In this document: positions 36,987-44,594 of the stretch, one piece after another
How the letters are laid out: each line of letters starts with the position of its first letter
Position numbering within the stretch: position 1 is the first letter of the stretch
Assembly (NCBI GenBank): GCA_002483465.1
Contig: DLHX01000010.1
Coordinates: 62,001-126,000 of the forward strand
Direction: 5' to 3'
DNA: 64,000 nt
Source of the DNA: Micavibrio sp. UBA7657
GTDB lineage: Bacteria > Pseudomonadota > Alphaproteobacteria > Micavibrionales > Micavibrionaceae
Program-made: the position numbers and the translations under genes
Notes under the pieces: generated by a model
What the model was told of the DNA's origin: nothing
Database searches by the model: none
What the model saw: only the letters and a program-made list of their open reading frames with translations

Positions 36987-37853
36987 ATGACCCAGCTCGC
37001 ACTTTACGGCCTTCTCTCCGAACCCGTTCTTGAAGATAACCCCTTCAGGCAGGAACCTCCGAAACAGGAGCCGGCCAAACAGCTCCGCAAGCCCGAACCT
37101 CCGCCGCAGGACGTCGAGGAAGACGAGGATGAATTTCAGGAAGAAGAAATTCAGGAAGACAACGAACCGGTCGTAGAACTCCCGGAACCTCAGGAAGAAA
37201 TCGCCGAAGAGGAAGATAAGACGGAAGAAGATTCCGAAGAAGAACAGGTAAGAGTTTTCCGCAAGGGCCGCCCACGCAGCCAGAAATCCCGCGCCGCGAT
37301 CCTGAAAGCGACCAACGCCTTGCTGCTCCATACTTCAGTACAAGAGCTCAGCATCGAAGCCATCGCCAAACGCGCCAAGGTCGGCAAGACAACCATTTAC
37401 CGCTGGTGGCCGAACAAAACCGCCGTCGTCATGGAGGCCCTCTCAACTCAGCCCGCCATGAACGCGCCGATGCCCACCGCCCGGAACAATCACGAAGCGC
37501 TCGTCATGCAGCTCGAAAAGCTGATCCGCCTGCTCCACAGCAAGAACGGCCAGACCATCGCCCAGCTTTTCAGCGAAGCCCAGGGCAACGAGAAATCGCA
37601 GGAAACCTTCGAAAACAGCTTCCTCTCTCCCCTTATGGACGCCATTACGTTCAGCGTCGCGGAAGGCTGCAAAAACGGCGAATTCCGCCCCATCGATACC
37701 AAAATGGCGCTGGATCTGCTCTGCGGACCCATCTTCTTCCGTCTCATGGCCCACCCGCAGGAGTTCAACGAGGACTTCGAGAAAACCTTCCCGCGCGGGG
37801 TCGTGCGCCTGATCGCCCAAAAAGAAGCTAAAGCCGAAAAAGTCGAAAAATAA
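36987..37853 (+). CDS. TetR-family regulator with long acidic N-terminal extension
   Basis: The 288-residue product has its DNA-binding TetR domain at about 95-150: GRPRSQKSRAAILKATNALL then LSIEAIAKRAKVGKTTIYRWW. A C-terminal ligand domain of the TetR_C type follows. Residues 1-93 are an extension that the family does not normally have; 26 of 45 residues from 43 to 87 are Asp or Glu. The SD AGGTG precedes the ATG. It is 49 bp upstream of mscS and may regulate it, but no clear operator was found. It could act as a DNA-mimicking or interaction tail. Confidence 0.85.
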   Translation: MTQLALYGLLSEPVLEDNPFRQEPPKQEPAKQLRKPEPPPQDVEEDEDEFQEEEIQEDNEPVVELPEPQEEIAEEEDKTEEDSEEEQVRVFRKGRPRSQKSRAAILKATNALLLHTSVQELSIEAIAKRAKVGKTTIYRWWPNKTAVVMEALSTQPAMNAPMPTARNNHEALVMQLEKLIRLLHSKNGQTIAQLFSEAQGNEKSQETFENSFLSPLMDAITFSVAEGCKNGEFRPIDTKMALDLLCGPIFFRLMAHPQEFNEDFEKTFPRGVVRLIAQKEAKAEKVEK

Positions 37854-37901
37854 TCGGCAGCCCGATTTTCTTTTGCCCCGCAATCCAATAGTCTCAGGAT
37901 T

Positions 37902-39197
37902 ATGGAGCCGACAACGACCAGCGATTTCAGCCAGATTTCATACAACATCAGCGAATGGCTGAGCGCTAACCTGCTCACCACCGACACCTTCATCCAGCTC
38001 ATCATGATCGCGAGCGCCTTCCTGTTCGGCGCCATTCTCTACCGCATGATCCGTGGCCGCATCCTCGCGGCCATCGACCGGGCGGAAATGCCCATCCGCA
38101 TCAAGCGCACCATCACCAGCCTGCAGGAACTTCTCATGCCGCTGCTGGCGCTGGCGGTCCTCTTCGTCATGTCCATGCTCGCGCGCTCCGACGTCATCGG
38201 CATGGAATCGCCGCTCAACGACGGCGCGATGAAACTCCTGCTCGCCTGGATCGTCATCCGCTTCGCGCTGGAATTCGTCGAGAACAGTTTCGTCCGCAAC
38301 ATCATGACGGTATTGATCCTCACAATCGCCGCGCTCAGCGTCTTCGGCATGCTGGATGAAACCACGGCGGCACTTGATGCCATCGGTTTCAGCTTCGGCA
38401 AGGTGCGCTTCTCCGCACTCGCCCTCATCAAGGGCGCGATGTCGATCTTCATCCTGCTGTATCTCGCGCTCTTCGCCTCGACATTCCTCGAGCGCCGCGT
38501 TCTCAAATCCAAAAGCCTGACGCGCTCCAGCCAGGTCCTGATCGTCAAGGTCATGCGCGTCGTCCTGATCGTGTTCGCCATTTTAGTGGGCGTCACCAGC
38601 TCCGGCATCGACCTCTCCATCTTCACCGTCTTCATGGGCACTGTCGGCCTCGGTGTCGGCTTCGGTTTGCAAAAGGTCGTCTCCAACCTCTTCTCCGGCA
38701 TGCTGCTGCTGATGGACAAATCCATCTCGCCCGGTGACATCATCGAACTTGAAAACACCGGCACCTATGGCTGGGTCAACCACATGGCGGCGCGCTACAC
38801 CGAGATCGTCACGCGCGACAACAAATCCTACCTCATCCCGAACGAGGACTTCATCACCCAGCGCGTCATCAACTGGTCGCACGGCAATCGCCTGCTGCGC
38901 CTTGATGTAAAATTCGGCGTCCATTCCGACTCCAACCCGCACGAAGTCGTCAAACTCGCGGTCAAAGCCGCCAAAAAACCGGCCCGCGTCGTCGAAACGC
39001 CCGAACCCACCTGCAACCTCGCCGAATTCGGCGAAAGCTCGCTCAATTTTGGCCTGTCTTTCTGGATCAAGGACGCGGAACAGGGCCTCGGCAACGTCAA
39101 GGGCGAGGTGCTGCTGGCCCTCTGGGATGCCTTCAAGGCCAACGGCATCCGCATCCCCTATCCCCACCGCGAAATCTATATGCACAAGGCGGATTAG
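37902..39197 (+). CDS. MscS-family mechanosensitive channel
   Basis: This 431-residue inner-membrane protein has about five hydrophobic helices before the conserved MscS core. The pore-lining helix and beta domain are FTVFMGTVGLGVGFGLQKVVSNLFSGMLLLMDKSISPGDIIELE, the MscS signature, at about 240-290. The C-terminal domain carries SYLIPNEDFITQRVINWSHGNRLLRL. It is a tension-gated channel that releases solutes under hypoosmotic shock. It is larger than E. coli MscS because of extra N-terminal helices. AGGATT precedes the ATG. Confidence 0.92.
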   Translation: MEPTTTSDFSQISYNISEWLSANLLTTDTFIQLIMIASAFLFGAILYRMIRGRILAAIDRAEMPIRIKRTITSLQELLMPLLALAVLFVMSMLARSDVIGMESPLNDGAMKLLLAWIVIRFALEFVENSFVRNIMTVLILTIAALSVFGMLDETTAALDAIGFSFGKVRFSALALIKGAMSIFILLYLALFASTFLERRVLKSKSLTRSSQVLIVKVMRVVLIVFAILVGVTSSGIDLSIFTVFMGTVGLGVGFGLQKVVSNLFSGMLLLMDKSISPGDIIELENTGTYGWVNHMAARYTEIVTRDNKSYLIPNEDFITQRVINWSHGNRLLRLDVKFGVHSDSNPHEVVKLAVKAAKKPARVVETPEPTCNLAEFGESSLNFGLSFWIKDAEQGLGNVKGEVLLALWDAFKANGIRIPYPHREIYMHKAD

Positions 39198-39241
39198 GGC
39201 CAAAATTGAATTTTCCCGCGAAACCTATTATATAGTCGCGC

Positions 39242-40129
39242 ATGACCTACAAAATCGCAGCCTTTTACCGCTTCGTCCCCGTGGAGAATATCGATTCTCT
39301 CCGCGTGGAAATCGTCGCGTTCGGTAAAAACTGTGAAGGCCTGTGCGGCACCATTCTGCTCGCCCCCGAGGGCGTCAACGCTACCATCGGCGCGAAGCCC
39401 GCAGCCCTCGATAAAATTATCGACTTCCTCGACGCCAAACTCGGAATCAAACAAGGCGAGCTGAAATATTCCGAAAGCACGGACACACCCTTCAACCGCT
39501 TCAAGGTCCGCCCGAAAAAAGAAATTATCACCATGCGCCGACCCGAGGCCAACCCGAACGTACAGAAGGGCGACTATGTCGAGGCACAGGATTGGAACGC
39601 TCTTATGGACGATCCCGATGTCACGCTCATCGACACGCGCAACATCTACGAAACCGAAATCGGCATTTTCCAGGGCGCGTTAGACCCAAAAATGAATACC
39701 TTCACCGAATTCCCGGACTGGGTCGAAAAAAATCTCGACCCCAAGAAACACAAAAAAGTTGCGATGTTCTGCACCGGCGGCATCCGCTGCGAAAAAGCTT
39801 CGAGCTACATGCTCGCCGCCGGGTTCGAAAACGTCTATCACCTGAAAGGCGGCATCCTGAAATATTTAGAGACCATCCCCGCCGACCAGTCAAAATGGGA
39901 CGGCGCCTGCTTCGTATTCGATAAGCGCGTCTCCGTCATTCATGGATTGGAAGAAGGCCGCCACACGATCTGCCACGGCTGCCGCGAACCGCTCGCGCCC
40001 GAAGACACCACCCACGCAAAATATGAAGAAGGCGTCTCCTGCGCACACTGCGCCGACGCCCTCACCCCTGAACGCACCGCGTCCTTACGCATGCGCCACA
40101 AACATTATCTTGAAAGATATAGCGGCTAG
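39242..40129 (+). CDS. trhO: tRNA uridine(34) hydroxylase TrhO (YceA, rhodanese-domain)
   Basis: The 295-residue product has an N-terminal alpha/beta domain (CGTILLAPEGVNATIGAK), a linker and a rhodanese domain whose active loop is CTGGIRCEKAS (Cys177, Cys183). A C-terminal zinc-ribbon-like pair follows, C-x-x-C at CHGC and CAHC. TrhO makes the first hydroxylation step of 5-hydroxyuridine at tRNA position 34. All features fit the family. Its stop abuts the stop of the convergent metal-sensor gene with no intervening base. Confidence 0.93.
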   Translation: MTYKIAAFYRFVPVENIDSLRVEIVAFGKNCEGLCGTILLAPEGVNATIGAKPAALDKIIDFLDAKLGIKQGELKYSESTDTPFNRFKVRPKKEIITMRRPEANPNVQKGDYVEAQDWNALMDDPDVTLIDTRNIYETEIGIFQGALDPKMNTFTEFPDWVEKNLDPKKHKKVAMFCTGGIRCEKASSYMLAAGFENVYHLKGGILKYLETIPADQSKWDGACFVFDKRVSVIHGLEEGRHTICHGCREPLAPEDTTHAKYEEGVSCAHCADALTPERTASLRMRHKHYLERYSG

Positions 40130-40600
40130 TTACTGGCTGCCCGGCTTCGGCGGCATGTTATGCGGCGCTTTGCCGCCATGACGGCCTTTCCACGCAAAAG
40201 AATTCGCAACCTGGTCCGCCAGTTTTTTACGATCGTCCGGCGGCAACTGGCTCAGCAGATCCTTGGTGGATTCAGTTTTCTTCTTCGAAATCAGGTCCTG
40301 CACGCCGCGAATGCGCTTCACCGCCTCGTCAAAAGCTTTCGGATCGAATTCATCGGCACGCACGACATCCGCCAGGTAATCGCGGTTATCCACCGACTGG
40401 CGCATCGTCGAGCTCATATTTTTCCAGTTGTCCTGGAACATCCGGGTCACCAGCTCCTGCGATTCCGGGCTCAAGCCTTCCTTCATCTTCTCCCAGGGCA
40501 TGTCCTTGCGGTGGTCCATCACCATGCCGCCCAGCGCACCGGCCAACAGCACATTCGCGAGAATGGAAATCGTGAGAAGGATTTTCAGGTTCTTGGTCAT
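40130..40600 (-). CDS. Periplasmic metal-sensor-like protein (CnrX/ZraP/CpxP type)
   Basis: The 156-residue product has an N-terminal membrane anchor (ILLTISILANVLLAGALGGMVM) followed by a helical periplasmic domain. Its helices (MKEGLSPESQELVTRMFQDNW, LADVVRADEFDPKAFDEAVKRIRGVQDLISKKK) resemble the Metal_resist/CnrX fold. His residues are few and mostly C-terminal (GRHGGKAPHN), so the Ni/Co site of CnrX is not clearly conserved. It is the third gene of a sigma / membrane protein / sensor set; its ATG overlaps the preceding stop as ATGA. Probably it controls the adjacent ECF factor. Confidence 0.8.
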   Translation of the reverse strand: MTKNLKILLTISILANVLLAGALGGMVMDHRKDMPWEKMKEGLSPESQELVTRMFQDNWKNMSSTMRQSVDNRDYLADVVRADEFDPKAFDEAVKRIRGVQDLISKKKTESTKDLLSQLPPDDRKKLADQVANSFAWKGRHGGKAPHNMPPKPGSQ

Positions 40601-40920
40601 TGGAATTCTCCGTAATCAACGCTGAGATCAGCCACAACAAAAGAGGAAAGATTTGCACGGGCCACGGTCATTTCCATGCTCTGCTCGCTCGTATACTGCA
40701 TGCCGCTGTAAACGCCGAGCATCAAAACCACGACCATCGCAAACGCGGGCTGCGGGATGACGAAAATCTCCGACAGCACGCGCTGGAACGCCGTCCATGT
40801 AAAACCCGTTTCCGCGCCGCGCGGTTTCGCGGCCTCGATAATCCGGTAAGCGAGGTTCGTGGGCATCTCCGGCACATGCCGTTCCCTTAAAATCGCATCG
40901 AATAAAACATCTTCACGCAT
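40597..40920 (-). CDS. Small membrane protein, candidate anti-sigma factor
   Basis: This 107-residue protein has a cytosolic-looking N-terminal 50 residues (MREDVLFDAILRERHVPEMPTNLAYRII...) and one membrane helix, FAMVVVLMLGVYSGMQYT, and a short periplasmic tail. Size and position match CnrY-like anti-sigma factors, which are short single-pass proteins encoded with the sigma factor and sensor. No zinc-binding HxxxCxxC motif is seen. It overlaps the ECF gene by 8 bp and the sensor gene by 4 bp. The anti-sigma role is inferred. Confidence 0.6.
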   Translation of the reverse strand: MREDVLFDAILRERHVPEMPTNLAYRIIEAAKPRGAETGFTWTAFQRVLSEIFVIPQPAFAMVVVLMLGVYSGMQYTSEQSMEMTVARANLSSFVVADLSVDYGEFQ

Positions 40921-41512
40921 AGCTTTGTCTCCTTGCAGGTTCAGTTAACATCCCCCGTCTTGATAGTTCGTCTTTCAGCGCCCCCTTGGCGCGTACCAGT
41001 AATGACTCGAGCGCTTTCACGCTCACTCCCATAATGTCGGCAGCTTCGCGGTTGCTCAGCCCCTCGTAAAAACATAAGTTCAGCGCCGTCTTCTGACGCT
41101 CCGGCAGGGACTGTATCGCGCCTTCCAGCGCCCCCTGCTTTTCCTTCTCGTACAATTCCGTTTCCTGGCTCTCGCGCGTGTCCGAAAAAACATCGATCAC
41201 ATCGCCTACCGGGATCGCTTTCTTGCGGCGCATTTTATCAATCGCGAGGTTCGTCACAATTCTATAAAACCACGTCGAGAATTTCGCGCCCCGCGAAGGG
41301 TCCCACATCTGCGGCTTGCTCCACAGCTTCAGGAAAGCCTCCTGCACGATATCTTCCGACTCCTGCGCATCCGAACACATCCTGTATGCAGCAGCGTGGA
41401 ATTTTTTCACGTGCCGCGTCACGATGACCGCGAAAGCCCGCTGGTCACCACGTTGCACGTGCACCAGAAGGCTTTCGTCTGTTTCGGTCTCGTAATCCGC
41501 CATTGCGGTCAT
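40913..41512 (-). CDS. ECF sigma factor
   Basis: The 199-residue product has sigma region 2 (QRAFAVIVTRHVKKFHAAAYRM...ESEDIVQEAFLKLW...STWFYRIVTNLAIDKMRRKK) and region 4.2 (LPERQKTALNLCFYEGLSNREAADIMGVSVKALESLLVRAKGAL). The linker is intact, so it should direct RNA polymerase to specific promoters. The candidate anti-sigma protein and sensor genes follow in the same operon, and an EF-hand gene lies 24 bp upstream. The target promoters are unknown. Confidence 0.92.
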   Translation of the reverse strand: MTAMADYETETDESLLVHVQRGDQRAFAVIVTRHVKKFHAAAYRMCSDAQESEDIVQEAFLKLWSKPQMWDPSRGAKFSTWFYRIVTNLAIDKMRRKKAIPVGDVIDVFSDTRESQETELYEKEKQGALEGAIQSLPERQKTALNLCFYEGLSNREAADIMGVSVKALESLLVRAKGALKDELSRRGMLTEPARRQSYA

Positions 41513-41536
41513 AAAAGCTGGTCGTTAAACCTGCTC

Positions 41537-41875
41537 TTACTCAGCCGGTGCCTCGGCTGGAGGCGGCGGCGGTGCATCGGCAGGAGGAGGAACATCTCCC
41601 TTATGCATGCCTTTGCGCTTCTCTTTCCACTCGGCCTTCTTGGCGTCGGATTCTTCCTTGCTGATCGTACCGTCGCTGTTGGTGTCGATCTCCGCAAAGC
41701 GCGCCTCGTGGAATGCCAGGAATTCTGCTTTCGAAACCGAACCGTCTTTATCGGTATCGAGTTTCTCCATCATGCCCTGGTGATGAGGCTTGCCGTCCTT
41801 GCCTTCTTCGGCGAGAGCGGGCGAAGACAAGGCGAGCGCCGCGGCGCTGAACATCAATAGTTTTTTCATGAACAA
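41537..41875 (-). CDS. Exported EF-hand (calcium-binding) protein
   Basis: The 112-residue product has a signal peptide (MKKLLMFSAAALALSSPALA), then two EF-hands. These are KLDTDKDGSVSKAEFLAFHE (Asp-rich loop DTDKDGSVSKAE) and EIDTNSDGTISKEESDAKK. The C-terminal tail is Pro/Ala-rich. It is probably periplasmic and calcium-binding. It lies directly upstream of the ECF sigma operon on the same strand, which suggests that it shares the same stimulus or regulon. Confidence 0.85.
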   Translation of the reverse strand: MFMKKLLMFSAAALALSSPALAEEGKDGKPHHQGMMEKLDTDKDGSVSKAEFLAFHEARFAEIDTNSDGTISKEESDAKKAEWKEKRKGMHKGDVPPPADAPPPPPAEAPAE

Positions 41876-41988
41876 TGATCCTTGTGTTGTTTACTTGTTA
41901 CTAATATACGCAGCTGGCGGTAAAACCCTTCGGAAAACTTTGACGGGTTCCGGCCACCCCATATCTCTGGAATAGAAGGAAAATAGCG

Positions 41989-42765
41989 CTAAAGCGGGGC
42001 CACGTCAAAGACGATCCGATGGCCATAGCTTTCATTGGGCTCCAGCGCGCTGCTCATGGTCAGTTTTGCTGGCTTTTTCAGCTCCACCGCCAGCGTCACC
42101 CCGCCCGAGGCCGAGGGCTTGGCCGTATAGCCGCTGACCAGCGCATTGCCGTCGAAACTACCTGTCGCCCCGGTCGGCCAGGTCGATTGCGGCAGGTCAA
42201 TAATCAGGAGCTTCTCGGTGTTATCGATGTCATAGGAGAATTTCGCAGGACCGCTGATATCCAAAACGATCCGTACCTTATCGGGATGTTCGCCTACGCG
42301 CACGCCGCGAACCGACGATGTCGCCGCGCCCGCGGCAGGTGCAATCGCGGCAGGTGCAATCGCTTCAGGCGGCGCTACGGCTGGCTCCATCGGCAACGAA
42401 GCTATAATCACAGGCGGCTCCGGCTTGTGCTCGGGCACCAGCTTGCGGAAATCGTCCCGCAGCCCCGCCACTTCGCTCTCCAGGCGCACGATGCGCACAT
42501 TCGTATCCTTGTTGATCTCTTCCTCTGTCGGCGTCGTCGTGTATTGATGCGGGCCGTTAATATCCTTGGGGTCGACCTGTCTGCGCGCGGCCATATGCGC
42601 CGCCAGCGGGTCTACTCCGCCCTCGGCCATCAGGGTGCCGCCCGAACTGTTCAGGAGCTTTTCGCTGTTCTTGTTGCCCGGATAACCGCCCGTATGCTGA
42701 CTGTTGCAGGCAGCTAAGGTCAGGGCAGTAGTGAACAGGATGATATGCGTGCGGAACGAACTCAT
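41989..42765 (-). CDS. AMIN-domain lipoprotein
   Basis: The 258-residue product has a lipobox TALTLAAC (Cys20), a coiled-coil-like region (VRIVRLESEVAGLRDDFRKLV), a Pro/Ala-rich linker, and a C-terminal AMIN domain (about 155-255). The AMIN domain contains GVRVGEHPDKVRIVLDISGPAKFSYDID and LVSGYTAKPSASGGVTLAVELKKPA. AMIN domains bind peptidoglycan or septal partners and usually precede amidases or secretins. Here it is alone. Likely an outer-membrane-linked, envelope-targeting lipoprotein; the role is unknown. Confidence 0.82.
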   Translation of the reverse strand: MSSFRTHIILFTTALTLAACNSQHTGGYPGNKNSEKLLNSSGGTLMAEGGVDPLAAHMAARRQVDPKDINGPHQYTTTPTEEEINKDTNVRIVRLESEVAGLRDDFRKLVPEHKPEPPVIIASLPMEPAVAPPEAIAPAAIAPAAGAATSSVRGVRVGEHPDKVRIVLDISGPAKFSYDIDNTEKLLIIDLPQSTWPTGATGSFDGNALVSGYTAKPSASGGVTLAVELKKPAKLTMSSALEPNESYGHRIVFDVAPL

Positions 42766-42810
42766 GAGGCTATTTTAAAAAACCTTGGCCTAAAGGGATA
42801 TGGCGCGCGG

Positions 42811-43881
42811 TTAATTATCCACACCGGAGGCAAAGCGCGAAAACAGCCGGATGTAATATTCCGAGCGCTCCGACATCGCCATATGCACGACAAGCAGGAT
42901 AACCCACCCGCCGGTCATGAAAATCTGCGGCGCGCCCGCGATAATCCCGAAATAGCCGATGCCGCCGAGAACGAAACCCAGCAGCAGGATCATCACCGTC
43001 GAACGCCCGACCGGCACCCCGGCATGAATGAAATGATGATGGAAATGCCCGCGATCCGCCGAGAACGGGTGACGCCCTTCCCGTACGCGGCGATAAAACT
43101 GCCCGCACGCATCGATGACAGGCAGAGCCACAATCCACGCCACCGAAATCGGCACAAGAATAGGTTCAGAGTGCTGCGTTAGCACGATACAGAACCACGC
43201 CAATACCAGACCTAATCCAAGACTCCCCGCATCACCCAGAAACACCGAGGCCTTGTCCCGTAACGGGTGCCGCATATTATAAAACAAAAACGCCGCCAGC
43301 GCACCGAGCAGCGGCATCATCGGCATCGCCGCCTGCGCGTCATGCGCCATCAGGCATGCCAGCACCAGCCACCCCAGAACGACAAAACTTTTCCCCGCAG
43401 CTAAACCGTCCAGCCCGTCCATGAGATTGATCGAGTTCACCAGCAGCGCCACCGCCGCAATCGAAAATGGAATACTCATCCATGCCAGGCCGACCTCGCC
43501 GAAGCCGAACATATCGCCCAGCGTGTAAATCCGCGCGCCGCCCAGGATAACCACCAGCGCCGCCGCCGAAAGCTGCACCGCGAATTTGAACCACGCATGC
43601 AGCGGTACAAAATCGTCTATCGCCCCCGTCACCAAAATCATGATCAGCGCAATAAACAGGTAACCGTAAGCCGACAAATCGCCGCCGAGAACAATCACCG
43701 ACAACATAAAAACGGGGAGGATGATCAAGCCGCCAATCGGCGGCACCGCGTCGTCATGCTGCTTGCGCCCGCCCGGCTCGTCGACAAGCCCGATCTTCAT
43801 GGCAAGCACCCGCGCCGCCGGGATCAACGCCAGCACGATCAGGAAAACCCCCAAAGCTGTAAGGAAAAGGCCAGATGTCAT
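42811..43881 (-). CDS. Undecaprenyl-phosphate sugar-1-phosphate transferase (WecA/TagO family)
   Basis: This 356-residue polytopic membrane protein is of the MraY/WecA family, with about ten helices. The family motifs are GGRKQHDDAVPPIGGL near the N-terminus, LINSINLMDGLDGLAAG in the middle, VFLGDAGSLGLGL, and FSADRGHFHHHFIHAG (the His-rich loop). It transfers GlcNAc-1-P or a related sugar-phosphate to undecaprenyl phosphate to start a surface polysaccharide. The exact sugar cannot be read off. No other polysaccharide genes are near. Confidence 0.9.
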   Translation of the reverse strand: MTSGLFLTALGVFLIVLALIPAARVLAMKIGLVDEPGGRKQHDDAVPPIGGLIILPVFMLSVIVLGGDLSAYGYLFIALIMILVTGAIDDFVPLHAWFKFAVQLSAAALVVILGGARIYTLGDMFGFGEVGLAWMSIPFSIAAVALLVNSINLMDGLDGLAAGKSFVVLGWLVLACLMAHDAQAAMPMMPLLGALAAFLFYNMRHPLRDKASVFLGDAGSLGLGLVLAWFCIVLTQHSEPILVPISVAWIVALPVIDACGQFYRRVREGRHPFSADRGHFHHHFIHAGVPVGRSTVMILLLGFVLGGIGYFGIIAGAPQIFMTGGWVILLVVHMAMSERSEYYIRLFSRFASGVDN

Positions 43882-43922
43882 ACAGGGGGTGTTTTAGCAT
43901 AAAAAAAAACGAAATCCCACCC

Positions 43923-43999
43923 CGTCATTGCGAGGAACGAAGTGACGAAGCAATCCATTTTTAGGCCTCTGGATTGCTTCGCTGGCGCTCGCAATGACG
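43923..43999. repeat. REP-like inverted repeat (type CGTCATTGCGAG / CTCGCAATGACG)
   Basis: Outer arms CGTCATTGCGAG and CGCTCGCAATGACG, and inner arms CGAAGCAATCCA / TGGATTGCTTCG, enclose a T-rich loop. It lies in the 176-bp gap between the divergent wecA-like and ECF genes. The same element occurs at 57276 and 61272. It is a common dispersed palindrome of proteobacterial genomes. Confidence 0.9.
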
Positions 44000-44057
44000 C
44001 TGTATTTTCTTTCCCAAGGACTTTATAATTTGGCTCGTCTCACCTTAAAGGCCCTAA

Positions 44058-44594
44058 ATGAGTAAAAACGAAGACAGGGAGCTTATTAAACGAGCCCAGA
44101 GCGGCGACGCCGGAGCCTTCGAGGCTCTGGCGAACCAGTATTATGAGACGATGTTCAAAATGGCGTACAAATTTTGCGGCAATCGCCCGGATGCGGAAGA
44201 CATCACCCAGGAATCCTGCATCCGCCTCGCGCGCGGACTTCATTCCTTCAAGGGCGACAGCGCCTTCACCTCGTGGCTCTACCGCCTTGTTATCAACACT
44301 GGCAAGGACTGGTACAAATCCAACAACCGCCACCCCAAAAGCGACGACGGACTCGAAACCGTTCAGGTCTCTGCAAAAGGCGAAGACCAGCTCTACGCGA
44401 AACAGGTCATCGCCGCCGTTTACGAATTGCCCGAAGGCGAACGCGACGCGCTGCTGCTCGTGATGTCTGAGGGTTTATCGCACAAGGAAGCCGGGCAAAT
44501 TCTCGGCTGCAAGGAAAGCACAATTTCATGGCGCATCCACGAGGCCCGCAAGAAACTCGGCGCCCTTTTCGAAAAGGAGCAGAAATATGGATGA
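44058..44594 (+). CDS. ECF sigma factor
   Basis: The 178-residue product has region 2 (AGAFEALANQYYETMFKMAYKF...DAEDITQESCIRLARGLHSFKGDSAFTSWLYRLVINTGKD) and region 4.2 (LPEGERDALLLVMSEGLSHKEAGQILGCKESTISWRIHEARKKLG). It overlaps by 8 bp the start of a vWA membrane protein with an N-terminal cytosolic stretch, so the downstream product probably acts as its anti-sigma partner. A REP-like repeat lies in the upstream gap. Confidence 0.9.
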   Translation: MSKNEDRELIKRAQSGDAGAFEALANQYYETMFKMAYKFCGNRPDAEDITQESCIRLARGLHSFKGDSAFTSWLYRLVINTGKDWYKSNNRHPKSDDGLETVQVSAKGEDQLYAKQVIAAVYELPEGERDALLLVMSEGLSHKEAGQILGCKESTISWRIHEARKKLGALFEKEQKYG

